DNA from: Slackia piriformis YIT 12062
Lineage (GTDB): Bacteria > Actinomycetota > Coriobacteriia > Coriobacteriales > Eggerthellaceae
Length of the DNA: 64,000 nt
Assembly: GCF_000296445.1 (NCBI RefSeq)
Contig: NZ_JH815198.1
Location: forward strand, 1,675,114-1,739,113
Reading direction: 5' to 3'
A program made the position numbers and the translations under genes. Shown piece by piece: positions 36,903-46,282 of this stretch. A model generated the notes under the pieces. That model made no database searches. It had not been told where the DNA came from and saw only the letters and a list, made by a program, of their open reading frames with translations. How positions within the stretch are numbered: position 1 is the stretch's first letter; every line of letters begins with the position of its first letter.

Positions 36903-36957
36903 CGCCCTTCAATGCAAAGGGCGATCCTCGGGCGGCAGGCGCAAGGCCCGCCGCCCA
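36903..36957 (-). repeat. two tandem hairpins between subunit genes
   Basis: CGCCCTT/AAGGGCG (about 36905-36923) and GGGCGGC/GCCGCCC (36931-36957) stand side by side in the 200-base gap. They could reduce or stabilise transcription past the abundant subunit gene at 37081-37800. No long T-run follows. Confidence 0.5.
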
Positions 36958-37080
36958 GAACCTACTTCATCTCGCCCTGCAAACCGCCAAATCCTTGGGA
37001 GGCCTGCAAAGACGCAGCGCACAAGCAGCTGATTGCTAGCGTTTCAAGCCGCTTGTGCGAAACGGTGAAATATTGAAACG

Positions 37081-37800
37081 TTATTTCACCACGGGGCCAG
37101 CGGGATGAGCAGCCCACGTAATGGCAGCTGCCTTAGCGTCGTTTGCAGTAAGCTGAGCGCCGTCCTTCAGGCCGCCGGCCAGATACGCGCTCACCACAAT
37201 GGTGCCCTGGTCCTGAATGCTGGCATTATCGGCAGCAGTGACGCTCTTGAAGAGTTCGCCGGTCCACACGTCATTGCCGCCCTTGTCAGCAGCAACCAGC
37301 AGTGCGGGATCGGAAGTGCCGTTGGTGTACATGAACAGGCCGCCCTTGTAGACGTTGTCGTTCGTGTTGGCATCGTCAACGACGTTGTCCTTAACAGGCG
37401 CCCACTTCGCCGTGTCGATAGCAAACGTGGTGCCTTCGCCCAGGTTGTTCTTCACATACACGAACACGTAGGCGTCGTCAGACTCGGGAGCCAAGCCGAT
37501 GTTGGGGTTCTTGTCCACAACGGAACCGGGGGTGATGGCAGAATTGGGGATCCACTTGTCCTCGACGATGTTGCCACTAACCTGGCCCTTGTTACCGCCC
37601 TGCTCCGGCGGCGTGTTGGGATCGAGCGGCGTCAAAGGCTGATCGGGGTCGGTAGTCGGCGGCTTGATGTTGCCCGTCGTAAAGGTGTTGGTCAGCTGGC
37701 TCTGGGAGTTGTACCACGCCATGACGCCACCGACGACAGCCAGTGCCACGCACAGCACCAGCGCCACTATGAGGCCTGTTTTCTTCTTCGTGTTTTCCAT
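37081..37800 (-). CDS. TasA/CalY-like SipW-dependent surface protein, probable major subunit
   Basis: The 239-residue protein starts MENTKKKTGLIVALVLC, with a membrane helix running into GGVMAWYNSQSQLTNTFTTGNI, the classical signal of proteins cleaved by SipW-type peptidases. A Pro-rich spacer (TTDPDQPLTPLDPNTPPEQ) and a beta-rich domain with AYVFVYVKN follow. In Bacillus, TasA and CalY of this kind form extracellular fibres. It has the best ribosome site of the cluster (GAGAAAGGAG) and stands right after the peptidase gene, which suggests it is the main structural subunit. Confidence 0.75.
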   Translation of the reverse strand: MENTKKKTGLIVALVLCVALAVVGGVMAWYNSQSQLTNTFTTGNIKPPTTDPDQPLTPLDPNTPPEQGGNKGQVSGNIVEDKWIPNSAITPGSVVDKNPNIGLAPESDDAYVFVYVKNNLGEGTTFAIDTAKWAPVKDNVVDDANTNDNVYKGGLFMYTNGTSDPALLVAADKGGNDVWTGELFKSVTAADNASIQDQGTIVVSAYLAGGLKDGAQLTANDAKAAAITWAAHPAGPVVK

Positions 37801-37845
37801 ACCCTTGCTCCTTTCTCTCGCGCAAGACACAAGGCCCTACACGAA

Positions 37846-37872
37846 GAAAGCCCCGCATTCGGCGGGGCTTTC
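37846..37872 (-). terminator. attenuating hairpin between sipW and the first subunit
   Basis: GAAAGCCCCGC and GCGGGGCTTTC form an 11-bp perfect stem with a 5-base loop; the minus-strand 3' side continues TTCG. It may cut sipW transcription or set the dosage ratio. Confidence 0.6.
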
Positions 37873-37900
37873 CTTTCCTGTCTACCATTTCTATTGCGGA

Positions 37901-38458
37901 CTAGCGACGCGCATGGGCGCCATGGCCGGCGTATCCCGAACGCTCGCGTTCATTGCGTCTGCTTCGTCCTTCATGCAACTCAAGGACGATGGAAAGCGCC
38001 ATGAACACACCCGCAAGGGAAATGACCACGAAAAAGCCAGGGCCGGATGTGAACCACACGTTCACATAGCCAAGAAATGGTATGCAGAATTGAGGAACTC
38101 CCACCAGATGGGAAAACGGAACCGGGGCGGCGTCATGGACAGTCGCCCCCGATTCATCCACGTTGGCCACTCCCTGCGTGTAGAAAAGCCCCGCTTCGGC
38201 ATCGATGTCATACACCTGGTGCGTGACAAGGGTGCCGGAATCCAGGCTGAAGGTGATGGCATCACCCACCTGAACTTGCTCGGGCGATGCATTGTGTACG
38301 TAAATAAGAGAACCAACCGGATACTGCGGCTCCATACTGCCGCTCAGTACCGCATAGGGCGTAAGACCCACCAATCGCACGCCGGCAAACGCAATAAGAA
38401 GGAGCAGCGCCACGGCAAACACAGCCGCAAATATGCCGTTGCAAACACGTCGCAGCAC
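37901..38458 (-). CDS. sipW: SipW-type (S26B) signal peptidase I
   Basis: The 185-residue membrane protein has N- and C-terminal helices and the S26 motifs: catalytic Ser in VLSGSMEPQYPVGSLIYV, a GDAITF box, and LVTHQVYDI, where His replaces the Lys of ordinary bacterial signal peptidases. Ser-His peptidases (ER type, S26B) include Bacillus SipW, which processes TasA-like proteins. Heading a series of proteins with matching signals, it is very likely their dedicated peptidase. The start is GTG with AAGGGGGAAG upstream. Confidence 0.85.
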   Translation of the reverse strand: MLRRVCNGIFAAVFAVALLLLIAFAGVRLVGLTPYAVLSGSMEPQYPVGSLIYVHNASPEQVQVGDAITFSLDSGTLVTHQVYDIDAEAGLFYTQGVANVDESGATVHDAAPVPFSHLVGVPQFCIPFLGYVNVWFTSGPGFFVVISLAGVFMALSIVLELHEGRSRRNERERSGYAGHGAHARR

Positions 38459-38599
38459 GCCATCTTCCCCCTTCAGCGCATCGACTATACGAAAAAAACC
38501 TCCGAAAAGGCCTGTTCAAGTCTTTAATTTGTACAATTACGCAAAAGCGTCAACTGTTCAATACGGCTTAGATGCTAGTCATTTAACCCCGCCCCCGTC

Positions 38600-38625
38600 A
38601 ACACTAAACCAAGAAGTTTAGTGTT
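38600..38625. repeat. hairpin upstream of sipW
   Basis: AACACTAAAC, CAAGAA, GTTTAGTGTT, followed on the plus strand by TTTCTT. It lies upstream of the sipW cluster, where TTGACG at 38594-38599 (minus) could be a -35 box. It may be an operator or a stray terminator. Confidence 0.4.
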
Positions 38626-38675
38626 TTTCTTCTGCCGACGGCCATTTTCTGCTACAAACCTTCCCGAAAACAAGA

Positions 38676-38708
38676 AAGCCTGGCGCCGATCGAATCGGAA
38701 CCAGGCTT
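38676..38708 (-). terminator. terminator of the ABC permease gene
   Basis: AAGCCTGG and CCAGGCTT form the outer stem, with CCGAT/ATCGG inside, followed by TCTTGTTTTC on the minus strand, 22 bases after the permease stop. Confidence 0.75.
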
Positions 38709-38729
38709 TGTAAGGCAACGCATGACACG

Positions 38730-39485
38730 CTACACCCGCACGCGGCGCCAACGCGTCAAACGGCGCTCTGCGATATCGAACAACTCGTACAAAATCACCC
38801 CGAGCAACGCCATGGCGATAATGCCTGCAAACATCTTCGGATACGCAAGCAACGCCCATGCGTCGACGATGAAGTACCCAAGTCCCGTGGAGCCGGCGAG
38901 GCTTTCCGCGAAAAACAAGATGGCGACCGCGGTTCCACTCGAGATACGCAGAGCCGTGAAGAGCTCCGGAAGCGTGGCTGGAACAATAACATGGCGATAC
39001 ACGTCGAACCTCCCTGCCCCAAGCGACCGCATGGAGACGACGCTTTCCTCGGGCACGCTTTGCGCCGCATCGCGCACCGTAACCAAGACCTGGAAGAAGA
39101 TGGTCAAGGCGATAAGCGCAATCTTCGGGGCGTCGGCGAGGCCCATGAGGACTACCAGGACAGGAAGCAGCACGACCTTCGGAAGCGGATAGAGGAAATA
39201 CAGAATGGGCGCAAACACCGCGTCCACGCGCGGCGAACGGCCGCAAACCAAGCCCAGAGGGATAGCAAGAACCGTGCCGATCAGCATTGCGACAACCACG
39301 CGATACAAACTCACCAGAAACGCCGGCCACAGGTCGCCGAAGTACAGCCCGACCATAGGAACGGCCTCGAAGGGGCCCGGCAAAGCGGCATTGTTCACCG
39401 CAAGAGCCGTAAGCTCCCAACCTGCAAGAATGAAAACGATAGCGAGAACATAGCCGAGCACCTTGCGAACGAATTCCTTACGCAT
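38730..39485 (-). CDS. NitT/TauT-type ABC transporter permease
   Basis: The 251-residue permease has about six helices and the SsuC/TauC-like loop ESVVSMRSLGAGRFDVYRHVIVPATLPELFTALR (starting near residue 142), where an EAA motif meets the ATPase. The family imports nitrate, sulfonates, taurine, thiamine precursors or similar solutes. It overlaps the ATPase gene by 8 bases. No binding protein is adjacent, so the substrate is undetermined. Confidence 0.88.
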   Translation of the reverse strand: MRKEFVRKVLGYVLAIVFILAGWELTALAVNNAALPGPFEAVPMVGLYFGDLWPAFLVSLYRVVVAMLIGTVLAIPLGLVCGRSPRVDAVFAPILYFLYPLPKVVLLPVLVVLMGLADAPKIALIALTIFFQVLVTVRDAAQSVPEESVVSMRSLGAGRFDVYRHVIVPATLPELFTALRISSGTAVAILFFAESLAGSTGLGYFIVDAWALLAYPKMFAGIIAMALLGVILYELFDIAERRLTRWRRVRV

Positions 39486-40311
39486 CGAGGACTCCTTCCT
39501 TCGAACGAAGCACATCGCGAAGAAGGCGACAGCGCTCAAAATACAGAGGGTCGTCGCGCCATGAAGGATCGACCATCTCCCCGTTCGCAAGCTCGTAGAC
39601 AATTCTGCCCGGACGAGCCGACATGACGACAACGCGCTGTCCGAGAAAGACCGCCTCCTCGATCGAATGCGTCACCAGGACCTGCGCGTAACCCTGATCG
39701 ATCCAGCAGCGCTTCAGCATGTTCTGCATTTCCTCGCGCAGAAGCGCATCGAGCGCCGACAGAGGCTCGTCCATGAGCAGAAGATCGATATCGCACGCAA
39801 GAGCCCGAGCCATGGCAAGGCGCTGCCGCATGCCTCCGGACAGTTCCGCAGGATACGACCTGAAAAAATCTCCCAACCCTACGCGACGAAGGGCATCATG
39901 GGCGCGCTTCATACGCTCTTTCTTAGGAAGGCGGCGCACCTGCAAACCCAAAGCGGCGTTCTGCTCGACCGTCTTCCACGGCATCAAGCCGAAATCCTGC
40001 AGAATCAACGCCGTTTCGAGGCGCGGAGATTCCACGGGCTCGCCATCGACGAAGACGCTTCCGCCGGTAGGACGCTGCAGGCCGCACGCCGCAAGAAGGC
40101 TCGTCGATTTGCCGCACCCTGAAGGGCCGAGAATCGCTACGGATTCGCCGGGAGCGACACACAAATCCATCCCGTCAAGCGCAAGCGTCTCCCCGCGCGC
40201 TCCCGTGTAGCGTTGGCTTACATGGCGCAGTTCGAGCTTGGGAGTCACGTTGGCGCACGGGGCTTTTTCCGACGTCGAAGCGGCCGTTGCTTCCGATTCG
40301 CCTTTAGGCAT
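39478..40311 (-). CDS. NitT/TauT-type ABC transporter ATPase
   Basis: The 277-residue ATPase has Walker [11 protein letters not shown]-loop ILQDFGLMPW, signature LSGGMRQR, Walker B LLLMDEPLSALD and switch VTHSIEEAVFLG. FGLMPWKTV after the Q-loop is typical of SsuB/TauB-like proteins. It starts 8 bases inside the MATE gene, so the three genes form one operon. Confidence 0.9.
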   Translation of the reverse strand: MPKGESEATAASTSEKAPCANVTPKLELRHVSQRYTGARGETLALDGMDLCVAPGESVAILGPSGCGKSTSLLAACGLQRPTGGSVFVDGEPVESPRLETALILQDFGLMPWKTVEQNAALGLQVRRLPKKERMKRAHDALRRVGLGDFFRSYPAELSGGMRQRLAMARALACDIDLLLMDEPLSALDALLREEMQNMLKRCWIDQGYAQVLVTHSIEEAVFLGQRVVVMSARPGRIVYELANGEMVDPSWRDDPLYFERCRLLRDVLRSKEGVLDA

Positions 40312-41836
40312 GAGCCTTCTCTCCCTTCGGGTCTGCCGCGCGATTCTTCAGCTTGCGAAGTTCCACGATAACGAAAACAAGCACCGTGACCGCAGCGATG
40401 ACGTCGGCAATGGGGACGGCGAAATATACCGCATCCAGAGAGTCGAGCATCGGAGCGATGGAGGGAAGCACTTCGGGAAGCAGGAACAGCAACGGCACCA
40501 GGAACAAGATCTGGCGGGTCAGTGACAAAATGATGCTCTTCATGGGCTGACCCGTTGCCTGGAAGTAGTTCGAGCCGACTACCTGGAAGCCGATCAGCGG
40601 AAGGAAAATCAAATCGACACGCAAGGCAAACGCCGTGAAGTCGACGAGCGTCGGGTCCTTGATGCCGAAAAAGCCCACAATCTGCGGAGCGAACGCCATG
40701 ATGAGCGCCCACATGACCGTGCCCATGACCGTCGCGCCCACAACACCCACGTTAAGCGTGGTCTTCACGCGATTCCACAGCTTCGCACCGTAGTTGAAGC
40801 CAAGCAAGGGCTGGATGGCTATGGAGACGCCGATCAAAGGAAGGATGACGAACATGCCAATACGCTGCACCACGCCGACCGAAGCAAGCGCGTTATCCGC
40901 ACCGATGGGATCGAGAGCGCCGTATTTGACCAGCATGAAATTGATAAGAAAACCGACGATGGCGCCGGCTGCCTGCACGGAAAACGACGCGGCACCCAAA
41001 GAAAGGATGCTGCGCGTCAACTTCGCCTTGACGGGGAAATAACGACGACGCAGGCGCAAGGGCACCCCAGGTGTTTTCGTGAAATACCAGATAACCGTTG
41101 CACAGCTGACCGCCTGACCGCACACGGTTGCCCATGCGCTACCCGCAACGCCCCAGCCGAACCACAGCACGAAGATGGCATTGAAAATCGTGCAACCGAT
41201 CGCGCCGATAAGCATCGTGACCAGAGCTCGATTCGGGGCTCCCGTCGTGCGGATGAAGTTGTTCAGACCCATGCCGACTACCTGGAAAACGCAGCCAAGG
41301 CTGATGATCTGAATGAACTCGCGCGCATAGGGGCGGACCGCCTCGGTGGCAGAAGAAAGGTCCAGCAGCGGCTCCACGACGAAGGGAATATGCGCCAGCA
41401 CCGCAAGCGCCACGCTTACGATAACGCCCAGCGTTGCCGTATTGCCAAGGATATGCTCGGCTTCATCGTGCTTTCCTTCGCCAAGACGAAGCGCGCAAAG
41501 GGCATTGCCGCCTGCGCCGATGAGCATCGCAAGCGCAAGGAATATGGTCATGGTCGGGGATGCGACGGTGATGGCCGACAAACCCATCTCACCGGCACCA
41601 TGCCCCAGAAAGACCGAGTCGATAAGATTGTACGCGCCGTTCACCACCATGCCCAAGATGGCGGGAATGGCGAACTCCACAACAAGCTTGGGTATGCTAC
41701 CGGTACCCATCCTGTTCACGCGGTCGGATACCGCATTCTGCTCGCCCGCCTTCGCGCCATGATGCAACGGCGCACCCGATGAGGAGCCAGAGACCTCTTC
41801 GGGTGCGCCGTTTTTCTCTTCGATTGTATGATTCAT
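40304..41836 (-). CDS. MATE family efflux transporter
   Basis: The 510-residue protein has 12 hydrophobic segments in two related halves, with MATE features (PAILGMVVNGAYNLIDSVFLG near 55-75; GLNNFIRTTGAPN near 175; QPLLGFNYGA in the second half). It belongs to the NorM/DinF-like superfamily exporting cationic drugs or metabolites with Na+ or H+. An acidic 40-residue N-terminal tail is unusual. AAGGCGG precedes the ATG. An inverted repeat lies just upstream. Confidence 0.9.
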   Translation of the reverse strand: MNHTIEEKNGAPEEVSGSSSGAPLHHGAKAGEQNAVSDRVNRMGTGSIPKLVVEFAIPAILGMVVNGAYNLIDSVFLGHGAGEMGLSAITVASPTMTIFLALAMLIGAGGNALCALRLGEGKHDEAEHILGNTATLGVIVSVALAVLAHIPFVVEPLLDLSSATEAVRPYAREFIQIISLGCVFQVVGMGLNNFIRTTGAPNRALVTMLIGAIGCTIFNAIFVLWFGWGVAGSAWATVCGQAVSCATVIWYFTKTPGVPLRLRRRYFPVKAKLTRSILSLGAASFSVQAAGAIVGFLINFMLVKYGALDPIGADNALASVGVVQRIGMFVILPLIGVSIAIQPLLGFNYGAKLWNRVKTTLNVGVVGATVMGTVMWALIMAFAPQIVGFFGIKDPTLVDFTAFALRVDLIFLPLIGFQVVGSNYFQATGQPMKSIILSLTRQILFLVPLLFLLPEVLPSIAPMLDSLDAVYFAVPIADVIAAVTVLVFVIVELRKLKNRAADPKGEKAHA

Positions 41837-41857
41837 ATGCTCGAACCGCCTTTTCGC

Positions 41858-41898
41858 CGTTACAAATTTCGCTTAAACGCAAACAATTTATTGTAACG
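41858..41898. promoter_or_regulatory. inverted repeat upstream of the MATE gene, candidate operator
   Basis: CGTTACAA (41858-41865) and TTGTAACG (41891-41898) are perfect complements around an AT-rich core that also contains AAATT/AATTT. It lies 22-62 bases before the MATE start, suitable for a TetR/MarR-like repressor; none is encoded nearby. Confidence 0.45.
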
Positions 41899-41919
41899 AC
41901 GTAGACGGATTGCGAAAAG

Positions 41920-42474
41920 CTACTTTAGAGGAGCTTCCACAACAACCGCAAAGGCGTTCAGGATACGCTGCAACAGCTCGTCAATCGCCCGATACGAAGG
42001 AGCAATATAGTCCTCGGCGACATCGCACACATATGCAGGCTCGTTGCGGCCATCGGTCAGAATGGGGCGATCCGAGTGAAAGACATTTACGCCAACACCC
42101 ACCACAATTACGCCACTTCGGGATTCAAGCGATATGCCGCAAAGCTTCCCCTGATCGCATATGACATCGTTGGGAGCCTTCACGCGGATCTCTTTATCGC
42201 TCACGCCGCACTCTTCGCGCAGCACGGAAGCAACCGCTTCTGCGAAAAGACGGCTATAGGCAGGCCATTGCCGCTCAGGAGTGTTCGGACGCATAATCAG
42301 CGAGAAATACAGCCCGCCTTCGGGACTCATCCACACGCGGCCCCATTGCCCGCGGCCGGCACGCTGCTTGCGCGCCGCAACCACCGTACCCGTAGGAGCC
42401 CCTTGCCTTGCAAGCTCCCACGCGTCGTCGTTCGTGGACTCCGTGATATCTTTCGTTGTGATGCTAAATTGCAT
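41920..42474 (-). CDS. birA: biotin-[acetyl-CoA-carboxylase] ligase, no DNA-binding domain
   Basis: The 184-residue enzyme has the biotin protein ligase core: ESTNDDAWELA, the biotin/AMP loop ARKQRAGRGQWGRVW (GRGxxGR), GLYFSLIMRP, and KAPNDVICDQGKLCGISLE with the catalytic Lys. The N-terminal helix-turn-helix of group II BirA is absent, so it is a pure ligase (group I). The C-terminal domain is short. It overlaps the folP-folK gene by 11 bases; ATG 42486 is an alternative start. Confidence 0.9.
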   Translation of the reverse strand: MQFSITTKDITESTNDDAWELARQGAPTGTVVAARKQRAGRGQWGRVWMSPEGGLYFSLIMRPNTPERQWPAYSRLFAEAVASVLREECGVSDKEIRVKAPNDVICDQGKLCGISLESRSGVIVVGVGVNVFHSDRPILTDGRNEPAYVCDVAEDYIAPSYRAIDELLQRILNAFAVVVEAPLK

Positions 42475-43771
42475 GGGCCTCACCATAGAGAGCTTCGCCC
42501 GAAACAACCTTCGTGCCGTCGGCAAGCACATGCTCGGGCAGAAGCTCGAGCAACGGCTTCACTACGAAATCACGCTCCGTTGCGCGAGGGTGCGGCAACG
42601 TGAGTTCTTCTTTATCGACCACATACATTTGGTAGTCAACGATATCGAGGTCGAGCGTACGGGGTCCGTTGGGAATCTCTCGCACGCGACCAAGGCTGTT
42701 TTCGATGGCATGCAAGTATTGAAGGAGCTCTTTCGGCGGAACGCCCGTGCGCACAAGCACCATGGCGTTGACGAAGGTGTCCTGGTCTTCGTAATACGCG
42801 GGCTCGCTTTCGTAAAAGCTGGATATGTCTACGATTTGTGTATCGGGGATAGAGCACAGGCCCGTGATGGCTTGCTGGAGATTGGCTATCTTGCCCTCCG
42901 TCTCTTCGCCCGGATTCGCGACAAGCGCGACATTCGAACCGAGTGCGATCAAAGCATACGGCCTCAGGTCGGCGAGCGACTTCATCGTCTCCTCGACATT
43001 ATGGGCGCGCACCACCGATGCGCCCAGCTCACACGCCATAAGGGCTTCGGCGGCGGAGGCGGCATCGCGCTCGCCGGCATCAGCGATTCCGTACGCCTCT
43101 CCGATATAACGCTTGCGCGATACGGCGCACATGGTGGGATACCCTAGACGAGAGAATTCGTGGAAATTGCGCATGAGCTCGAGGGTCTGCGAAGGGGTTT
43201 TACCGAATCCAGGACCCGGATCGAGGCATATGCGCCTGCGGGAAACTCCAGCCGCTTCAAGCATGGCTGCCTGGGCGGCGAGATACTCCTTCACCTCTGC
43301 CACTACATCGTCGTACGTCGGGTTCTCCTGCATGGTCGCAGGCTCGCCCTTCATGTGCATGATGACGCAGCCCGCATCGCACGATGCGGCCACCTCGACC
43401 ATAGCGGGATCGCGAAAGCCCGAAACGTCGTTGATGATGGCTGCGCCGGCCTCCACGCAAGCGCGTGCAACCTCGGCATGACGCGTATCGATGCTGACGC
43501 ACACGCCCTCTTCAGCCAGGGCGCGTACGATATCGACGGTACGCGAGAGTTCTTCTTCCACGGATACGGCGACAGAGCCTGGACGGGTAGACTCCCCGCC
43601 CACGTCGATAATCTTGGCACCCGCCTCGAGCATTGCACGAGCGTGTGCCAAGGCAGAATCGAAATCGTTATGCTGCCCGCCGTCCGAAAACGAATCGGGA
43701 GTGACGTTAAGGATGCCCATAACAACGGGCATCCTGGAATCAAAGCTGTATGAAGAGCATTGCCACATCAT
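42464..43771 (-). CDS. FolP-FolK fusion (dihydropteroate synthase / HPPK)
   Basis: Residues 1 to about 270 are dihydropteroate synthase: MGILNVTPDSFSDGG, GAKIIDVGGESTRPG, IDTRHAEVA, INDVSGF, LDPGPGFGKT, AVSRKRYIG and VVRAHNVEET. Residues about 275-435 are 6-hydroxymethyl-7,8-dihydropterin pyrophosphokinase: IALGSNV, FYESEPAYYEDQDTFVNA, NGPRTLDLDIVDY and LPHPRATERDFV. The two make consecutive steps of folate synthesis, here in one chain in the reverse order of the pathway. The gene starts 18 bases after ftsH. folB and folE are not adjacent. Confidence 0.95.
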   Translation of the reverse strand: MMWQCSSYSFDSRMPVVMGILNVTPDSFSDGGQHNDFDSALAHARAMLEAGAKIIDVGGESTRPGSVAVSVEEELSRTVDIVRALAEEGVCVSIDTRHAEVARACVEAGAAIINDVSGFRDPAMVEVAASCDAGCVIMHMKGEPATMQENPTYDDVVAEVKEYLAAQAAMLEAAGVSRRRICLDPGPGFGKTPSQTLELMRNFHEFSRLGYPTMCAVSRKRYIGEAYGIADAGERDAASAAEALMACELGASVVRAHNVEETMKSLADLRPYALIALGSNVALVANPGEETEGKIANLQQAITGLCSIPDTQIVDISSFYESEPAYYEDQDTFVNAMVLVRTGVPPKELLQYLHAIENSLGRVREIPNGPRTLDLDIVDYQMYVVDKEELTLPHPRATERDFVVKPLLELLPEHVLADGTKVVSGEALYGEAHAI

Positions 43772-43789
43772 TGAGCTGCGGTCCTTCCT

Positions 43790-46282
43790 TTATGAGGCGT
43801 CATGAGTGTCCGTACGCTCCGCCCGATCGCGAGCCTGATGCGTTTCGGAGCCGTCGACGGGATCATACACCGTAGGAGCCTTCGGCAAATCGCCAGTCAA
43901 AACTACGTCGCCCTGCTCGGGAGCGGCCGTAGAAGCCGTTGCCGACCCTACGCCGGGCATCTGCACAGCGGCGGCTTCGGCGGCAAGCTTCGCAGCGGCC
44001 TCGGCCTTGGCGGCCTCTTCCGCAGCGGCGCGAAGGCGATTCTCCTCCTGCTCTTTGGCAAGATACTCTTCCCACCTATCCTCAAGCAGAGCCTCGCACG
44101 CTTCGCCATCGACGGTTTCGCGCTCCATAAGAACGTGCGCCATCAATTCCATCTGCTCTTTGCGCTCGGAAAGGATGGCGTAAGCCGTATCGTGCGCCTG
44201 CTTCATGAGACGCGCAACCTCTTCATCGATGCGCTGGGCGGTTTCCGGAGAATAGTCCTGCGTGTTGCCCATGTCGCGACCCAAGAACACTTCGTGGTTC
44301 GGCTGGCCGAAAGTCTGCTGGCCAAGTGCGTCGGACATACCGTAGCTCGTGACCATCTTGCGGGCCTGCTTGGTAGCGCGTTCGAGGTCGTTCGAAGCGC
44401 CGGTAGTGATGTCTCCGCAGAAGATTTCCTCCGCCACGCGGCCGCCCAAAAACACAGCGAGGTCGTCGTACATTTCGTTGCGGCTCACCAGGAACTTGTC
44501 TTCATCGGGAATGGACATGGTGTAGCCCAGAGCCATGCCGCGCGGAACAATGGTGATCTTATGCACGGGATCGGCGTTGGGCAGCAGATGACCCACAAGC
44601 GCATGTCCCGACTCGTGATACGCAATGACACGACGAGTCTTGTCGTTCATGACGCGGTTCTTGCGCTCGGGACCGGCCATCAGGCGTTCCATGGATTCAT
44701 TGACTTCCGCCATGCCGATTGCGGTCTTGTTGCGACGAGCCGTAAGAAGCGCCGCTTCATTCATGAGGTTCATCAGATCAGCGCCAGTCATGCCGCTCGT
44801 CAGCTTGGCGATGCGAGGAAGGTCGACATCAGGGCCGATCGGCTTGTTCTTCGCATGGACCTGAAGAATCTTTTCACGGCCGCGCACGTCCGGAGCATCC
44901 ACCACGATCTGGCGGTCGAAACGACCGGGACGAAGCAACGCGGGGTCCAAGACGTCAACGCGGTTCGTTGCGGCAATGAGCACCACGGCGTCGTTTTTCT
45001 CGAAGCCATCCATTTCAACGAGCAGCTGGTTGAGGGTCTGCTCGCGTTCATCATGGCCGCCGCCAAGGCCCGTACCACGCTGACGACCGACAGCGTCGAT
45101 CTCGTCGATGAAGATGATGGACGGCGCCGCCTCTTTCGCCTGTTCGAACAGGCTGCGAACACGGCTCGCGCCCACGCCGACGAACATCTCGACAAACTCA
45201 GAGCCGGAAATGCTAAAGAACGGAACGTTGGCTTCGCCCGCAACAGCGCGTGCGAGCAGCGTCTTGCCCGTGCCCGGAGGGCCCACGAGAAGGCAGCCGC
45301 GCGGAATCTTCGCACCGAGGGACTGGTATTTACCGGGATTGACCAGGAAGTCCTTGATTTCCTGCAGCTCTTCTACCGCCTCGTCTTCGCCAGCCACGTC
45401 GTCGAAGCGAACATCAGGGCGCTCCTCGACGGTCTTTTTCGCTTTCGCTTTGCCGAAAGACATCTGCGAGTTATTGGCCTTGTTCATCTGAACGAAGAAG
45501 AAAATCATGAGGCCCACGAGCAAAAGCATGGGAAGCAGGCTCAGGAGGGCATCCATGAATCCATCCGGCAGCTTGACCTGGTATTGAATGTCGGGATGGG
45601 CCGACAAGAGCTGCATAAGGGAGTCCTGGCCGACATATGTGGAGGTGTACTTACGCTCCGTTCCCAGCGTTTGTTCGCTGAGCTCGGTGGTCTCCACCTG
45701 GGCAGACCCGGGGCCAAGAAGGCTTTCGGTCTTGGCATCGAGCGCCTCGATGGCGGCGTTGTACGCATCCGACGCGGTCGACCCCGCTGTAGCGGCAGGG
45801 TAATACGATCCGGAAACCGTGTAATTGCCCGCATCGTAGACCACGTTCTTCACGCGGTCTTGTTCTACGGCCTGGACGAACTCCGACGTGATAAGCGCGT
45901 CGGTTTCCTTCGTGTTCATGAGATTCATCATCTGGCTGCCGACGAAAAACGCCACCAGGAGGAACAGCAAGGCCGAGATGATGCTAATTCGTTGCGGGGG
46001 TTTGGACATGAGCTGCTTGGCATCCTTCGGATCGAGGCCGAACGGGGCCTCTCCCTCTTTGCGGCCCTTCGCGGCAAAGGGAGACTGGGGCCTTGCGGGC
46101 TCCTGGTGGGAATCGGAAGGCTTCCCCTGATCAAAACGGGGTGCCGTAGGCTGCGCCGCAGGAGCCTGAGGAGCGCGATGCTCGGGGACGTTGGGCGCCT
46201 CGTTTCCGGAAGGCTGCTGGGGTGCGCTCGGCGTGTGGTCGGGCGCGGTCTTGGTTTCGTTTTTCTGAGGAGTTTCGCTCAT
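43790..46282 (-). CDS. ftsH: FtsH ATP-dependent zinc metalloprotease
   Basis: The 830-residue protease has a Pro/Ala-rich N-terminal extension of about 95 residues, two membrane helices (about 100-122 and 245-268) around an extracellular domain, the AAA module (Walker A GPPGTGKT, Walker [12 protein letters not shown], second region of homology [20 protein letters not shown]), and the zinc site HESGH with a later Asp. It ends in an Ala/Glu-rich tail. It degrades membrane and regulatory proteins. Its ATG overlaps the hpt stop (TAATG), with AAGGA upstream. Confidence 0.97.
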   Translation of the reverse strand: MSETPQKNETKTAPDHTPSAPQQPSGNEAPNVPEHRAPQAPAAQPTAPRFDQGKPSDSHQEPARPQSPFAAKGRKEGEAPFGLDPKDAKQLMSKPPQRISIISALLFLLVAFFVGSQMMNLMNTKETDALITSEFVQAVEQDRVKNVVYDAGNYTVSGSYYPAATAGSTASDAYNAAIEALDAKTESLLGPGSAQVETTELSEQTLGTERKYTSTYVGQDSLMQLLSAHPDIQYQVKLPDGFMDALLSLLPMLLLVGLMIFFFVQMNKANNSQMSFGKAKAKKTVEERPDVRFDDVAGEDEAVEELQEIKDFLVNPGKYQSLGAKIPRGCLLVGPPGTGKTLLARAVAGEANVPFFSISGSEFVEMFVGVGASRVRSLFEQAKEAAPSIIFIDEIDAVGRQRGTGLGGGHDEREQTLNQLLVEMDGFEKNDAVVLIAATNRVDVLDPALLRPGRFDRQIVVDAPDVRGREKILQVHAKNKPIGPDVDLPRIAKLTSGMTGADLMNLMNEAALLTARRNKTAIGMAEVNESMERLMAGPERKNRVMNDKTRRVIAYHESGHALVGHLLPNADPVHKITIVPRGMALGYTMSIPDEDKFLVSRNEMYDDLAVFLGGRVAEEIFCGDITTGASNDLERATKQARKMVTSYGMSDALGQQTFGQPNHEVFLGRDMGNTQDYSPETAQRIDEEVARLMKQAHDTAYAILSERKEQMELMAHVLMERETVDGEACEALLEDRWEEYLAKEQEENRLRAAAEEAAKAEAAAKLAAEAAAVQMPGVGSATASTAAPEQGDVVLTGDLPKAPTVYDPVDGSETHQARDRAERTDTHDAS

